A stretch of 64,000 nucleotides of DNA from Pseudorhizobium tarimense (GTDB taxonomy: Bacteria > Pseudomonadota > Alphaproteobacteria > Rhizobiales > Rhizobiaceae). Shown one piece after another: positions 45,308-53,366 of this stretch. The notes under the pieces were generated by a model. The model was not told where the DNA came from, searched no databases, and saw nothing but the letters and a program-made list of their open reading frames with translations. Position 1 is the stretch's first letter, and each line of letters begins with the position of its first letter. The position numbers and the translations under genes are program-made. Location of the stretch: positions 124,001 through 188,000 of the forward strand of contig NZ_JALJRA010000010.1 in assembly GCF_022968135.1 (NCBI RefSeq). Reading direction: 5' to 3'.

Positions 45308-45495
45308 CAAGATCCGCTATCCGATCCGAGCTGAGCTCAACGCCGTCACGGCAGCGAGCACCTGCATTTTTCCCGACTTAGCGATTCCGGCGCCGCGATC
45401 ACAGAGCTTCTCTTCTAAATAGGGGTCCCCAACGCAACCGAAAAGGTGCTGTTGCTGCGATGCCACTGTCGCACGTCCAAAATGTGGCAGCGCAG

Positions 45496-46218
45496 CTATG
45501 TGCGGAGAAATCGCCCTACCGCAAAAATCTCACGGTGCTCGCCCAGATCGCTCACCGACGTCTCGAGCATGATCCGGCCGCCCTCGACGAACATTACCCT
45601 CTGGGACAGGCGCTCAACCTCGTCTGGATCGTGCGTGACCATCAGCACCGTGCTGCCGGTCTCTCGGTGAAGCTCGACGAGTAAGGCTGCCATGTCCGAG
45701 CGCAGGCCAGGATCAAGCGCCGCAAACGGCTCGTCCATCAGCAGTACCGGCTTGTGCCGCACCAGCGCCCGGGCAAAGGCCGCTCTTTGCTTTTCTCCGC
45801 CGGAAAGCGTTGCGGGCTTGCGTTGCTCCATTCCGGCCAGTCCCACGCGTGCGAGCGCGGTCGAAACCTGGCGTCGGTCTTCTGCGGAAAGCTTGAGTGA
45901 CGGGTGAATGCCGAGCCCAACATTGGTGAAGAGGTCGAGATGGCCGAACAGGTTGTGATCCTGGAAGATCAGCGACACCGGGCGATGTGACGGATGTTTC
46001 TTCGTGACCTCCTCGGTGCCGAAGACAATCTTGCCCGATTGCGGAGCGTCGAAACCCGCGATCAGGTTGAGCAGTGTCGATTTGCCGGAGCCTGAGGGGC
46101 CGATGAGAGCCGTGATGCACCCGCCTTGCACTGTACCGACGAAGTGGAAGCGGGTCTCGCCCAATCTCAGTCGCACGTCCCGGAGGTGAATGTCTGGGCC
46201 TTGTTTATCCTGCTGCAT
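45496..46218 (-). CDS. thiQ: Thiamine ABC transporter ATPase
   Basis: A 240-residue ABC ATPase: Walker A IGPSGSGKST, signature LSGGEKQR, Walker B VLLMDEPFAALD and the H-loop MVTHDPDEVERL. As third gene of thiBPQ it powers uptake of thiamine and its phosphates. ATG 46218 has AAGGAGCGGGC before it and overlaps the end of thiP by 14 bases, indicating translational coupling. The whole operon lies behind a TPP riboswitch. Confidence 0.95.
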   Translation of the reverse strand: MQQDKQGPDIHLRDVRLRLGETRFHFVGTVQGGCITALIGPSGSGKSTLLNLIAGFDAPQSGKIVFGTEEVTKKHPSHRPVSLIFQDHNLFGHLDLFTNVGLGIHPSLKLSAEDRRQVSTALARVGLAGMEQRKPATLSGGEKQRAAFARALVRHKPVLLMDEPFAALDPGLRSDMAALLVELHRETGSTVLMVTHDPDEVERLSQRVMFVEGGRIMLETSVSDLGEHREIFAVGRFLRT

Positions 46219-47836
46219 GCCCGCTCCTTTCGGTCGGCCGCTCGAACGTCCCGGCGATCGTCAAAAGAAGGCAGAGCACTCCGAGGATCAGCGCCAGTCC
46301 ATCTGCGTCTGCGGTGCGGTAGCTCGACAGACGACTGTAGAGAAGCCAGGGCAAAGTAACGAAGTCATTGGAGCCGAACAGGGCGACGGCGCCAAGGTCC
46401 CCGAGGGAAAGCGCCATGGCGAAGGAAAGTGCCAGAAGGGCCGGCTTCAGGAGGACTGGTCGGTCGATATGCCAGAGCTTCCAGACGCCGGAAATGCCGA
46501 GTCCGGCAACCAGCCGACTCGTCCGGTCATGGTGTGTCTGCATTGACGGTTCCAGAACGCGCATCACGAAGGGAAGCGCCATCAGAGCGTTGATGATCGA
46601 GACAAGGAACGGCGCGATGCAGGAGACGTCTCCAACAGGTCGCAGCAGCAGGAACCAACCGGTGCCGAGTACGACAGGCGGAACCAGGAGGACCAGAGAG
46701 GAGGAAGCGCCGAGGAGTCCACGATAGGTCCGACCGGCTTTTCCTGCGTCACGGAGATCGGTGACCGCAAGCCGCCCCTTTATGATGCAGATCGAGACGA
46801 ACGATGCCAGAAGTGTTGACGCCACCGCAATGGCGGCACTGGTCGCGGCAGCTTGCATGAACGCACTGCTCGTCAGCAGCCGCCCCAGATCTGCCCTTAG
46901 GCCGCTCATGAAAACGGCCAGCAGCGGCAGCAGGAGAAAGAGAACCGCCATCGCTATCGTCACAACGTCCCAGACCAGTGCTGTGCCCGTCCATCCGTCG
47001 AAGCGCCGGCTTGGCGCGGCCAGCGTCGTTCCGTTTTCTTCTGCACGTTTGACAAGACCAAGCAGCGCCAGCACCAGGCCGGTAAGCGCGATCTGCAGCA
47101 GTGAGAGCGCAATCGCTCGGGGCGGGTCGAAGTCGAAGCGCAGCGACTGGTAGATTGCCACTTCCAGTGTCGTTGCTGCAGGTCCGCCGCCGAGCACGAG
47201 AACGATGGTGAAGCTGGTGGCGCAAAGCATAAAGATCAGCCCAGCGATGCCGGGCAGAACCTGCCGCAGCGCAGGCCACTCAATGAAGCGGAAGAGCGAG
47301 AGCGGCGTCAGACGGAGGCTCGCCGCGAGCTTCCAGTATTCCCCAGGCAGCCGCTCCAGCGAAGCCACCATCAGCCGGCATGCGAGCGGAAGGTTGAAGA
47401 AGATGTGTGCCAGCAGGATGCCGCTCAGCCCATAGATGCTGATCGGCTCGCTCAGCCCTAGCGTCAGCAGGAGATCGTTCGCAATTCCCTGTCGCCCCCA
47501 GACGGCGATCAGGCCCAGCGAGACCACGAGGACCGGCAACCCCATCGGCAGGGCCATCAGCCGGAGAATCCAAATACGCCCGAAAAAGTGGGGCCGGCGC
47601 GCCAGTGACAGCGCCACCGGGATCGCCAATCCCGTCGCAAGCGCCGTCGAAAGCGCCGCCTGCAGGAGGGTGAAGCGCAGCACGTTCCAGGTATAGCTCG
47701 TAAAGATCGCGCCACCGGATGAGGCCGGCTGGAAAAGAAGAAGCGCCAGCACGGCCGCGGCGATGAAGACCAGGATCGCCCCGAGCGCGACGGCGCTGCC
47801 GCCGATCCCTGTCCACCGCTCGCGTACCGTCAGCAT
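46205..47836 (-). CDS. thiP: Thiamine ABC transporter permease
   Basis: A 543-residue permease with about twelve membrane segments in two homologous halves, each with the transport domain and EAA-type loop (for example ASLRLTPLSLFRFIEWPALRQ). Length and duplication match ThiP. It lies 10 bases after thiB and overlaps thiQ, so the three form one operon for high-affinity thiamine import. Confidence 0.95.
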   Translation of the reverse strand: MLTVRERWTGIGGSAVALGAILVFIAAAVLALLLFQPASSGGAIFTSYTWNVLRFTLLQAALSTALATGLAIPVALSLARRPHFFGRIWILRLMALPMGLPVLVVSLGLIAVWGRQGIANDLLLTLGLSEPISIYGLSGILLAHIFFNLPLACRLMVASLERLPGEYWKLAASLRLTPLSLFRFIEWPALRQVLPGIAGLIFMLCATSFTIVLVLGGGPAATTLEVAIYQSLRFDFDPPRAIALSLLQIALTGLVLALLGLVKRAEENGTTLAAPSRRFDGWTGTALVWDVVTIAMAVLFLLLPLLAVFMSGLRADLGRLLTSSAFMQAAATSAAIAVASTLLASFVSICIIKGRLAVTDLRDAGKAGRTYRGLLGASSSLVLLVPPVVLGTGWFLLLRPVGDVSCIAPFLVSIINALMALPFVMRVLEPSMQTHHDRTSRLVAGLGISGVWKLWHIDRPVLLKPALLALSFAMALSLGDLGAVALFGSNDFVTLPWLLYSRLSSYRTADADGLALILGVLCLLLTIAGTFERPTERSGHAAG

Positions 47837-47846
47837 TATCTTGCTA

Positions 47847-48848
47847 TTACCGCTCGCTCATCGCGGTGAGCCATTCATCGATCCACGCCTGTCGGTTGGC
47901 TGCGACCTCTTTTGGATCCATCAGGAAGGTCTTCTGCGGCTTCACCAGTCTTGAAAAGGCGTCTGGCAGTGGTTCGGATGTCGCTGCGGCAGGCATCATC
48001 CAGTTGGTGGTCGGGATGATGTTCTGAAAGGCGGGTGACATCATGAACACAAGGAACTGCTGTGCCAGTTCCTTGTGTTCCGATGTCTTCACACGGCCCG
48101 CAATTTCGATCTGGATATAGTGACCTTCGGAGAAGGGCGCTGCCTGGTATCGATCAGTGCCTTCGGCCACCATGTGATAGGCTGGCGAAGTGGTATAGGA
48201 AAGCACCATCGGCACCTCGCCTTTGGTGAACAGCCCGTAGGCTTCGGACCAGCCCGGCGTCACCGTCAGCACGCGCTGGCGCAGCTTCTCCCATGCCGCC
48301 GGCGCGTCCTCCCTGTAAACCGACTTCACCCAAAGAAGCAGACCGAGGCCGGGCGTCGACGTGCGTGGATCCTGGATCGCGATCTTCTGGGCCGGGTCGC
48401 CCTCCACCAGCTCTGTCAGGCTCTTCGGCGGGTTCTGCATCGTCTGGGTGTCATAGACGACGGCGAAATGGCCGTAGTTATAGGGTATGAAGACGTCGTC
48501 GCTGTAGCCGCCCGGCACGTCGACTGCCGGAGTTGTGAGGCCGTGTGCCTCAAACAGGCCGGTCGCCTTGGCCTCGGCGGCGAGATTGGTGTCGAGCCCG
48601 AGCACCAGATCTGCTTCGGTGTTCTCACGTTCGAGCTTCAACCGCGACAGCAACGCCACGCCATCGGCGACGCTGACGAAGTTGACCGTACAGGCACAGG
48701 TCTTTTCGAACCCTTCCTTGACCTTCGGACCCGGACCCCACTCGGCGGTGAAGCTTTCATAAGTGTAGATGGTCAGCGTCTTCTCCTGCGCCATTGCGGC
48801 AGGCGCCAGATTGATCGCTAAGAGGAGAGAAAGGGTCAGTCTGCGCAT
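47847..48848 (-). CDS. thiB: Thiamine-binding periplasmic protein
   Basis: A 333-residue binding protein. The signal peptide [22 protein letters not shown] is cleaved after [30 protein letters not shown] and a later [11 protein letters not shown] are typical of TbpA/ThiB. It captures thiamine, TMP or TPP in the periplasm for ThiPQ. GAGGAG precedes the ATG, and the start codon lies at the base of a hairpin that follows the TPP aptamer. Confidence 0.95.
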   Translation of the reverse strand: MRRLTLSLLLAINLAPAAMAQEKTLTIYTYESFTAEWGPGPKVKEGFEKTCACTVNFVSVADGVALLSRLKLERENTEADLVLGLDTNLAAEAKATGLFEAHGLTTPAVDVPGGYSDDVFIPYNYGHFAVVYDTQTMQNPPKSLTELVEGDPAQKIAIQDPRTSTPGLGLLLWVKSVYREDAPAAWEKLRQRVLTVTPGWSEAYGLFTKGEVPMVLSYTTSPAYHMVAEGTDRYQAAPFSEGHYIQIEIAGRVKTSEHKELAQQFLVFMMSPAFQNIIPTTNWMMPAAATSEPLPDAFSRLVKPQKTFLMDPKEVAANRQAWIDEWLTAMSER

Positions 48849-48889
48849 CGGCGCCTCCTCGTTCGTTTGAAAGGGGAATAGGCGCCGAT
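48847..48889 (-). promoter_or_regulatory. Hairpin enclosing the thiB ribosome binding site (riboswitch expression platform)
   Basis: In the transcript AUCGGCGCC (48881-48889) can pair with GGCGCCGAU (48847-48855), a 9-bp GC-rich stem whose 3' end includes the AU of the thiB start codon. The GAGGA of the ribosome binding site lies at the loop edge. No U-run follows, so this points to control of translation initiation by the TPP aptamer just upstream. Confidence 0.7.
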
Positions 48890-48898
48890 AGGAAGCCG

Positions 48899-48982
48899 TC
48901 TAATCCCTCCGCCGGTGTTAACCGGATCAGGTTCCGCGGGTTGGCACTGCCTCTCAGCCGCGTTCAGCGGCACCCCGTTAGA
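48899..48982 (-). ncRNA. TPP riboswitch (THI element)
   Basis: On the minus strand the aptamer shows the conserved parts in order: P1 arm TCTAA (48978-48982), GGGGTGCC, CTGAGAG at 48951-48957, ACCC, GAACCTGATC at 48925-48934, GGAGGGA near 48904, and the closing P1 arm TTAGA at 48899-48903. It lies about 50 bases before thiB and should lower thiBPQ expression when thiamine pyrophosphate is plentiful. Confidence 0.95.
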
Positions 48983-49037
48983 TCGTCTTGTTGTGTAGCG
49001 AGCGGACGGCATGTTGGCAAGCCGGCCGCATGATGCT

Positions 49038-49487
49038 TTAGTGAGCGTGAGAAAAGACGCGCAGTTCGCGTGGAACGGCAGCGATGGTGCCTTTGCGGCT
49101 TGCGACGGCATAGTCGATCGACTGCTCGACGACGTGCGGCATGACCGGCTTGGTCAGCACGCCCAACGGGCCGGTATCGATGCGTTCCACTTCTTCCGGG
49201 TTCGCCGTCATGTAGATGACGGTAACGCCATATTCCTCTGCAAGCTGGCGGCCAAGCTCGGGGCCGGTCCGCCCATCGGCAAGATTGACATCGACGAACG
49301 CGATGTCGGCTGTCTGAGCCAGTTCCAGTGCATGGCTGCGTCCGGTGGCAAGGCCAGCGACCTGCAGGCCCATCGCCTCCACCGTATCGGCGACATCAAG
49401 CGCGATCAGGAATTCGTCTTCAACAATCAGGACGCGCTGGTCCGGCGTTTGCGGGGACAGCCGACGACTCGTTACATTTGCCAGCAT
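49038..49487 (-). CDS. Single-domain response regulator (receiver only)
   Basis: A 149-residue protein that is almost entirely a CheY-like receiver domain: acidic pair VLIVEDE near residue 21, phosphoacceptor in AFVDVNLADG, conserved threonine in VIYMTANPEEV and lysine in GVLTKPVMPH. There is no output domain. ATG 49487 has CAGGAGAACTCC directly upstream; the frame is open to 49580 but the rest is promoter DNA. An exact EcfG-type promoter lies about 75 bases before the ATG. Receiver-only regulators often act as phosphate sinks or by protein contact; no cognate kinase is nearby. Confidence 0.9.
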   Translation of the reverse strand: MLANVTSRRLSPQTPDQRVLIVEDEFLIALDVADTVEAMGLQVAGLATGRSHALELAQTADIAFVDVNLADGRTGPELGRQLAEEYGVTVIYMTANPEEVERIDTGPLGVLTKPVMPHVVEQSIDYAVASRKGTIAAVPRELRVFSHAH

Positions 49488-49561
49488 TGGAGTTCTCCTG
49501 CGGGTTTTTCGGTGCCTGCTCCGTGCCGCCTTCACCTGTATCAGATCGGCACTGGTCACCG

Positions 49562-49586
49562 AACGACGTCCTAGAAACATTGTTCC
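49562..49586 (-). promoter_or_regulatory. EcfG/RpoE2-type stress promoter for the response regulator
   Basis: On the minus strand GGAAC (49582-49586) and CGTT (49562-49565) are separated by 16 bases, an exact consensus. The predicted start near 49555 leaves a leader of roughly 65-70 bases before ATG 49487. Confidence 0.85.
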
Positions 49587-49643
49587 GGATCGGCCGCTGA
49601 ACCCCCGTTCAAGCCTTTGGTATGGATAACGGAGGGTTAATGG

Positions 49644-51467
49644 TTAGCCCTCAAGCTCCTCGCGCAGCATTTCCAGCTCTAGCCATTCCTCTTCCTTCCG
49701 GGTCAGGCTGTCGCGCAGCTTTTCGAGATCAGCGGCAATCCGATTGAACTCGGCCGGGTTCTTGCTAAAAAGGCTAGGATCGGCCATCTTGGCTTCCAGC
49801 GCCGCGATCTCGGCCTCCGCCTTCGCCATCTCCTTGGGCAGGCTTTCCAGAGCGAACTTCTGCTTGAAGGTAAGCTTTCCCTTGCCCTTGTTGCCTCCGG
49901 ATGATGGCGACGCCGCTTCGCCTTTCGACTTGTCCTGCTTTTCCGCGCGCCGGCGCTCCTCCTGTGCTCCCTTCCGCTGGGCAAGCATGTCCGTATAGCC
50001 GCCGGCATATTCGATCCATCGACCGTCCGGCGCATCCGGCGTGGCAGGGGCAATCGTCGACGTCACGGTGCGATCGAGGAAGTCGCGGTCGTGGCTGACA
50101 AGGATGACGGTGCCGTTGAAGGCGGCGACAATCTCCTGCAGCAGGTCCAGCGTCTCTATGTCCAGATCGTTGGTTGGCTCATCGAGGATCAAGAGGTTGG
50201 AGGCCTTGGCCATGATGCGGGCGAGCATCAAGCGCGCCCGCTCGCCGCCGGACAGGTTCTTGATCGGCGTACGGATCTGCTCCGGCTGGAACAGGAAGTC
50301 CTTCATGTATCCCGCCACGTGGCGCTGTTCGCCGTTGACCAGCAACGTCTCGCCGCGACCGTCCGTCAGGTAGCGCGAGAGCGTGTCTTCAGGGTCGAGG
50401 TCCTCGCGCTTCTGGTCCAGCGTTGCGATCTCGAGATTGGTGCCGAGCTTCACCGTCCCCGCGTCCGGCTGAAGCTGCCCGGTCAGCATCTTCAGGAGCG
50501 TCGTCTTGCCGGCGCCGTTGGGACCGACGAGGCCGATCCGGTCCCCTCGATGAACCCGGATGGAGAAGGGAGCGACGATAGCCCGGCCCTCATAGTTCTT
50601 GGTGATGGCCTCTGCCTCGATCACTAGCTTGCCTGATTCGCGGCCCTCCGATACCTGCGCCTGCACCGTGCCCTGTGGCCCCTTGTGACCACGATAGGCG
50701 GCGCGCATGGTCTGTAGCTCACCGAGCCTGCGCATGTTGCGCTTGCGGCGTGCCGTCACACCGTAGCGTAGCCAGTGCTCCTCGCGCTCGATTGCCTTGC
50801 CGAGCTTGTGCTGTTCCAGCTCCTCCGCCTGCAGCACCTCGTCTCGCCAGGCCTCGAAATGGGCAAAGCCGCGGTCCAGCCGACGCGAGGTGCCGCGGTC
50901 CAGCCATACGGTCGCGGTCGAGACCTTCTCCAGGAAACGACGGTCGTGGGAGATCAGCACGAGAGCACTGCGGGTCTTGCGCAGTTCGTCTTCCAGCCAC
51001 TCGATCGTCGGCAGGTCCAGGTGGTTGGTCGGCTCGTCCAGCATCAGGATGTCCGGTTCCGGCGCCATGACGCGGGCAAGGGCGGCACGCCTCGCTTCCC
51101 CGCCCGACAGCCGCACGGGATCTTCCTCGCCGGTCAGGCCCAGATGCTCCAGCAGATAGGTCACGCGGTAGGCGTCGTCGCCGGGTGCAAGGCCTGCCTC
51201 AGCATAGGCCTGGACCTTCACGTAACCGGCAAAGTCCGGTGCCTGCTCAAGGTATCGGATAGTGGCGGAGGGATGGCGGAAGACCTCGCCCGATTGCGGC
51301 TCCACCATTCCCGCGGCGATCTTCATCAGCGTCGACTTGCCGGATCCGTTGCGGCCGACAAGGCAGATGCGGTCGCCCGGCTCCACCTGCAGGCCGGCGC
51401 CGGCAAGAAGCGGCGTCCCGCCAAAGCTCAATTGGATATCGTCGAGTTTCAGGATCGGCGGCGCCAA
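49644..51467 (-). CDS. ABC-F family ATPase, Uup-like
   Basis: A 607-residue soluble protein with two ABC ATPase domains and no membrane segment. Each domain has its motifs: GRNGSGKST, LSGGEARRAAL and LMLDEPTNHLD in the first; GPNGAGKTT, LSGGERARLML and LILDEPTNDLD in the second. A charged linker joins them and a C-terminal coiled coil (EAEIAALEAKMADPSLF and later heptads) resembles Uup. ABC-F proteins act on ribosomes or DNA structures. TTG 51467 has GGAG ten bases upstream; the gene begins four bases after the thiamine pyrophosphokinase stop, so both are co-transcribed. Confidence 0.9.
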   Translation of the reverse strand: MAPPILKLDDIQLSFGGTPLLAGAGLQVEPGDRICLVGRNGSGKSTLMKIAAGMVEPQSGEVFRHPSATIRYLEQAPDFAGYVKVQAYAEAGLAPGDDAYRVTYLLEHLGLTGEEDPVRLSGGEARRAALARVMAPEPDILMLDEPTNHLDLPTIEWLEDELRKTRSALVLISHDRRFLEKVSTATVWLDRGTSRRLDRGFAHFEAWRDEVLQAEELEQHKLGKAIEREEHWLRYGVTARRKRNMRRLGELQTMRAAYRGHKGPQGTVQAQVSEGRESGKLVIEAEAITKNYEGRAIVAPFSIRVHRGDRIGLVGPNGAGKTTLLKMLTGQLQPDAGTVKLGTNLEIATLDQKREDLDPEDTLSRYLTDGRGETLLVNGEQRHVAGYMKDFLFQPEQIRTPIKNLSGGERARLMLARIMAKASNLLILDEPTNDLDIETLDLLQEIVAAFNGTVILVSHDRDFLDRTVTSTIAPATPDAPDGRWIEYAGGYTDMLAQRKGAQEERRRAEKQDKSKGEAASPSSGGNKGKGKLTFKQKFALESLPKEMAKAEAEIAALEAKMADPSLFSKNPAEFNRIAADLEKLRDSLTRKEEEWLELEMLREELEG

Positions 51468-51471
51468 GGTT

Positions 51472-52125
51472 TCAGGCTCCAGTCATGTCATAGGGGCGGG
51501 CAAGAATGATCGCCCTGCCGTGGTCAACGGAAAAGCGCACCGACCCTTCCGCAACATTGGATATGGTACGCGATGAGCCGAAGGGCAAAGCAAAGGCATT
51601 GAGCGGGTAGCGTGCATCGGTGATCGTCAGGCCGCTCAGGTCCGACAAGCCGGCAACGGAAAAGAGCGAACCTTGCGGCAGGTCGAGGGTTGTCGGCGTT
51701 TTCGGCGTCAACGGCACGCATTCTTCTCGGCCGGAGGTCAGAAGCACATCGAAGCCGCGTTCCGCAAGGCTCATGGCATGGAGAAAGTGCTGAAGCGCAT
51801 GATCGCTTCGTTCGCCGCCAAGTGCTCCCGCGAGGATCAGCCGCTGCGCACCTCGGGCGATCGCTTCCGCCGTTGCGATCTCGCCGTCCGTCTCGTTCTT
51901 CGCGGCAGGATAGGGCTGGCGCACCACCTGCGGCCAGGCTTCAATCAGCGCCTGCGGCGTGGAGTCGAAGTCGCCGACCCAGAGTTCCGGCTCGATGCCC
52001 AAGGCCGCCGCGTGCCGCATCCCCCCGTCCGCCGCAATGAACCGGCTCCCAGCCACCGCCTTCTCCAGGCGGTCGGTCACGACGAGTTCGCCGCCAAGCA
52101 GGACGGTAAAGGTGGATGTGCTCAT
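51472..52125 (-). CDS. Thiamine pyrophosphokinase
   Basis: A 217-residue enzyme that makes TPP from thiamine and ATP. The N-terminal motif FIAADGGMRHA (near residue 30) and VGDFDS (near residue 50) with the NETDGEIA segment mark the catalytic domain; the C-terminal half fits the thiamine-binding domain (LSGLTITDARYPLN). It lies 2.6 kb from the thiBPQ transporter on the same strand but in a different operon with the ABC-F gene. It is divergent from the metA regulatory region. Confidence 0.9.
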   Translation of the reverse strand: MSTSTFTVLLGGELVVTDRLEKAVAGSRFIAADGGMRHAAALGIEPELWVGDFDSTPQALIEAWPQVVRQPYPAAKNETDGEIATAEAIARGAQRLILAGALGGERSDHALQHFLHAMSLAERGFDVLLTSGREECVPLTPKTPTTLDLPQGSLFSVAGLSDLSGLTITDARYPLNAFALPFGSSRTISNVAEGSVRFSVDHGRAIILARPYDMTGA

Positions 52126-52192
52126 GCCGATGCCCTTAGCGGAAAGCAGCGGCTAGGCAAAGCCTCAGCAAATCTCGGCCAGCGGCAAAAGA

Positions 52193-52221
52193 TTGACGCT
52201 CACGGAAGAAGAGCCTATGAA
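52193..52221 (+). promoter_or_regulatory. Sigma-70-type promoter of metA
   Basis: TTGACG at 52193-52198 and TATGAA at 52216-52221 with a 17-base spacer are close to consensus. Transcription would start near 52228, only a few bases before the SAM-II aptamer, giving a leader of about 127 bases. Confidence 0.75.
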
Positions 52222-52230
52222 GTGGCTTCT

Positions 52231-52283
52231 TCGTGGTGATTTGGCCGGCCGGCTTGCAGCCACGTTAAACAAGTCGCTAAAGG
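52231..52283 (+). ncRNA. SAM-II riboswitch (metA motif)
   Basis: The sequence TCGTGGTGATTT, a GC-rich loop region, CTTGCAGCCACG, TTAAACA and AGTCGCTAAAGG match the SAM-II pseudoknot consensus: CGTGG (52232-52236) pairs with CCACG (52260-52264), and the AAGTCGCTAAA 3' strand closes the pseudoknot. It senses S-adenosylmethionine and represses methionine synthesis. This class is characteristic of alphaproteobacteria. Confidence 0.93.
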
Positions 52284-52307
52284 GCCGCGCCAAGTTCACT
52301 TTGACGC

Positions 52308-52343
52308 GCCGGTTGCGATTTGTCGCGGCCGGCTTTTTGTTTT
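52308..52343 (+). terminator. Intrinsic terminator in the metA leader
   Basis: GCCGGTTGCGA at 52308-52318 pairs fully (two G-U pairs) with TCGCGGCCGGC at 52323-52333 around a TTTG loop, followed by TTTTTGTTTT. It lies between the SAM-II aptamer and the metA ATG, so it is probably the expression platform. An alternative arm GGCCGCG (52283-52289) can pair with CGCGGCC (52324-52330) inside this stem. Confidence 0.85.
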
Positions 52344-52354
52344 GTGAGTGTGCG

Positions 52355-53284
52355 ATGCCGATCAAGATTCCCGATACGCTTCCCGCCTTCGGAACCCTCG
52401 TTCAAGAGGGTGTGCGGGTGATGACCGAAACGGTTGCGGTGCGCCAGGACATCCGTCCGCTGCAGATCGGGCTCCTCAACCTCATGCCGAACAAGATCAA
52501 GACCGAGCTGCAGATGGCGCGCCTAGTTGGCGCATCGCCGCTGCAGGTGGAGCTGTCGCTCGTGCGCATCGGCGGCCACAAGGCAAAGAATACCTCGGAA
52601 GAGCATCTCCTCTCCTTCTACGAGACCTGGGAAGAGGTGAAGCACCGCAAGTTCGACGGCTTCATCATCACCGGCGCACCGGTGGAGACGCTGCCGTTCG
52701 AAAGCGTCACCTATTGGGACGAGATGCAGCAGATCCTCGACTGGACGACCACCAACGTCCATTCCACGATGAACGTCTGCTGGGGCGCCATGGCAGCGAT
52801 CTATCATTTCCACGGCGTGCCGAAGCACGAGCTCAAGGAAAAGGCCTTCGGCGTCTACCGCCACCGCAATCTCTGCCCGTCCTCCGTCTTCCTCACCGGC
52901 TTTTCGGATGATTTTCAGGTTCCGGTTTCCCGCTGGACGGAAGTGCGGCGCCAGGACATCGAGAAGGTGCCGGATCTGAAGATCCTGATGGAATCGGAAG
53001 AGATGGGCGTGTGTCTGGTGGAGGAGAAGAAGGGGCGGCGGCTCTATATGTTCAACCACGTGGAATATGACTCCACTTCGCTGGCGGATGAGTATTTTCG
53101 CGATGTGGATGCGGGCGTGGCGATCGATCTGCCGCACAACTACTTCCCGCAGGACGACGTTAAGCTCCCGCCGCAGAACCGCTGGCGCAGCCATGCGCAC
53201 CTCCTGTTCGGCAACTGGATCAACGAGATCTATCAGACAACTCCTTATGATCTAGAGCAGATCGGAACGGTGGAAGCGGCCTGA
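52355..53284 (+). CDS. metA: Homoserine O-acyltransferase (MetA type, predicted acetyl-CoA specific)
   Basis: A 309-residue MetA-family enzyme (PF04204) that acylates homoserine at the start of methionine synthesis. The catalytic Cys142 is in NVCWGAM, and HVEY supplies His and Glu. Residue 111, in [11 protein letters not shown], is glutamate; glycine at this position gives succinyl-CoA use in Escherichia coli and glutamate gives acetyl-CoA use in characterised homologues, so this is predicted to be a homoserine O-acetyltransferase. ATG 52355 follows the riboswitch leader; upstream in-frame codons to 52193 are leader RNA. Confidence 0.95.
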   Translation: MPIKIPDTLPAFGTLVQEGVRVMTETVAVRQDIRPLQIGLLNLMPNKIKTELQMARLVGASPLQVELSLVRIGGHKAKNTSEEHLLSFYETWEEVKHRKFDGFIITGAPVETLPFESVTYWDEMQQILDWTTTNVHSTMNVCWGAMAAIYHFHGVPKHELKEKAFGVYRHRNLCPSSVFLTGFSDDFQVPVSRWTEVRRQDIEKVPDLKILMESEEMGVCLVEEKKGRRLYMFNHVEYDSTSLADEYFRDVDAGVAIDLPHNYFPQDDVKLPPQNRWRSHAHLLFGNWINEIYQTTPYDLEQIGTVEAA

Positions 53285-53366
53285 GCGTACGCCTCCATGA
53301 ACCTTTGCCGTTGCGCCGACGGCGCAAATCATCCACGTTCGGCCCGCTCGATTTTGGGGAGTTGCA

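Noticed and set aside
53311..53327. TTGCGCC/GGCGCAA hairpin after metA as a terminator
   Set aside because: No U-tract follows in either direction; at most a processing or stabilising hairpin.
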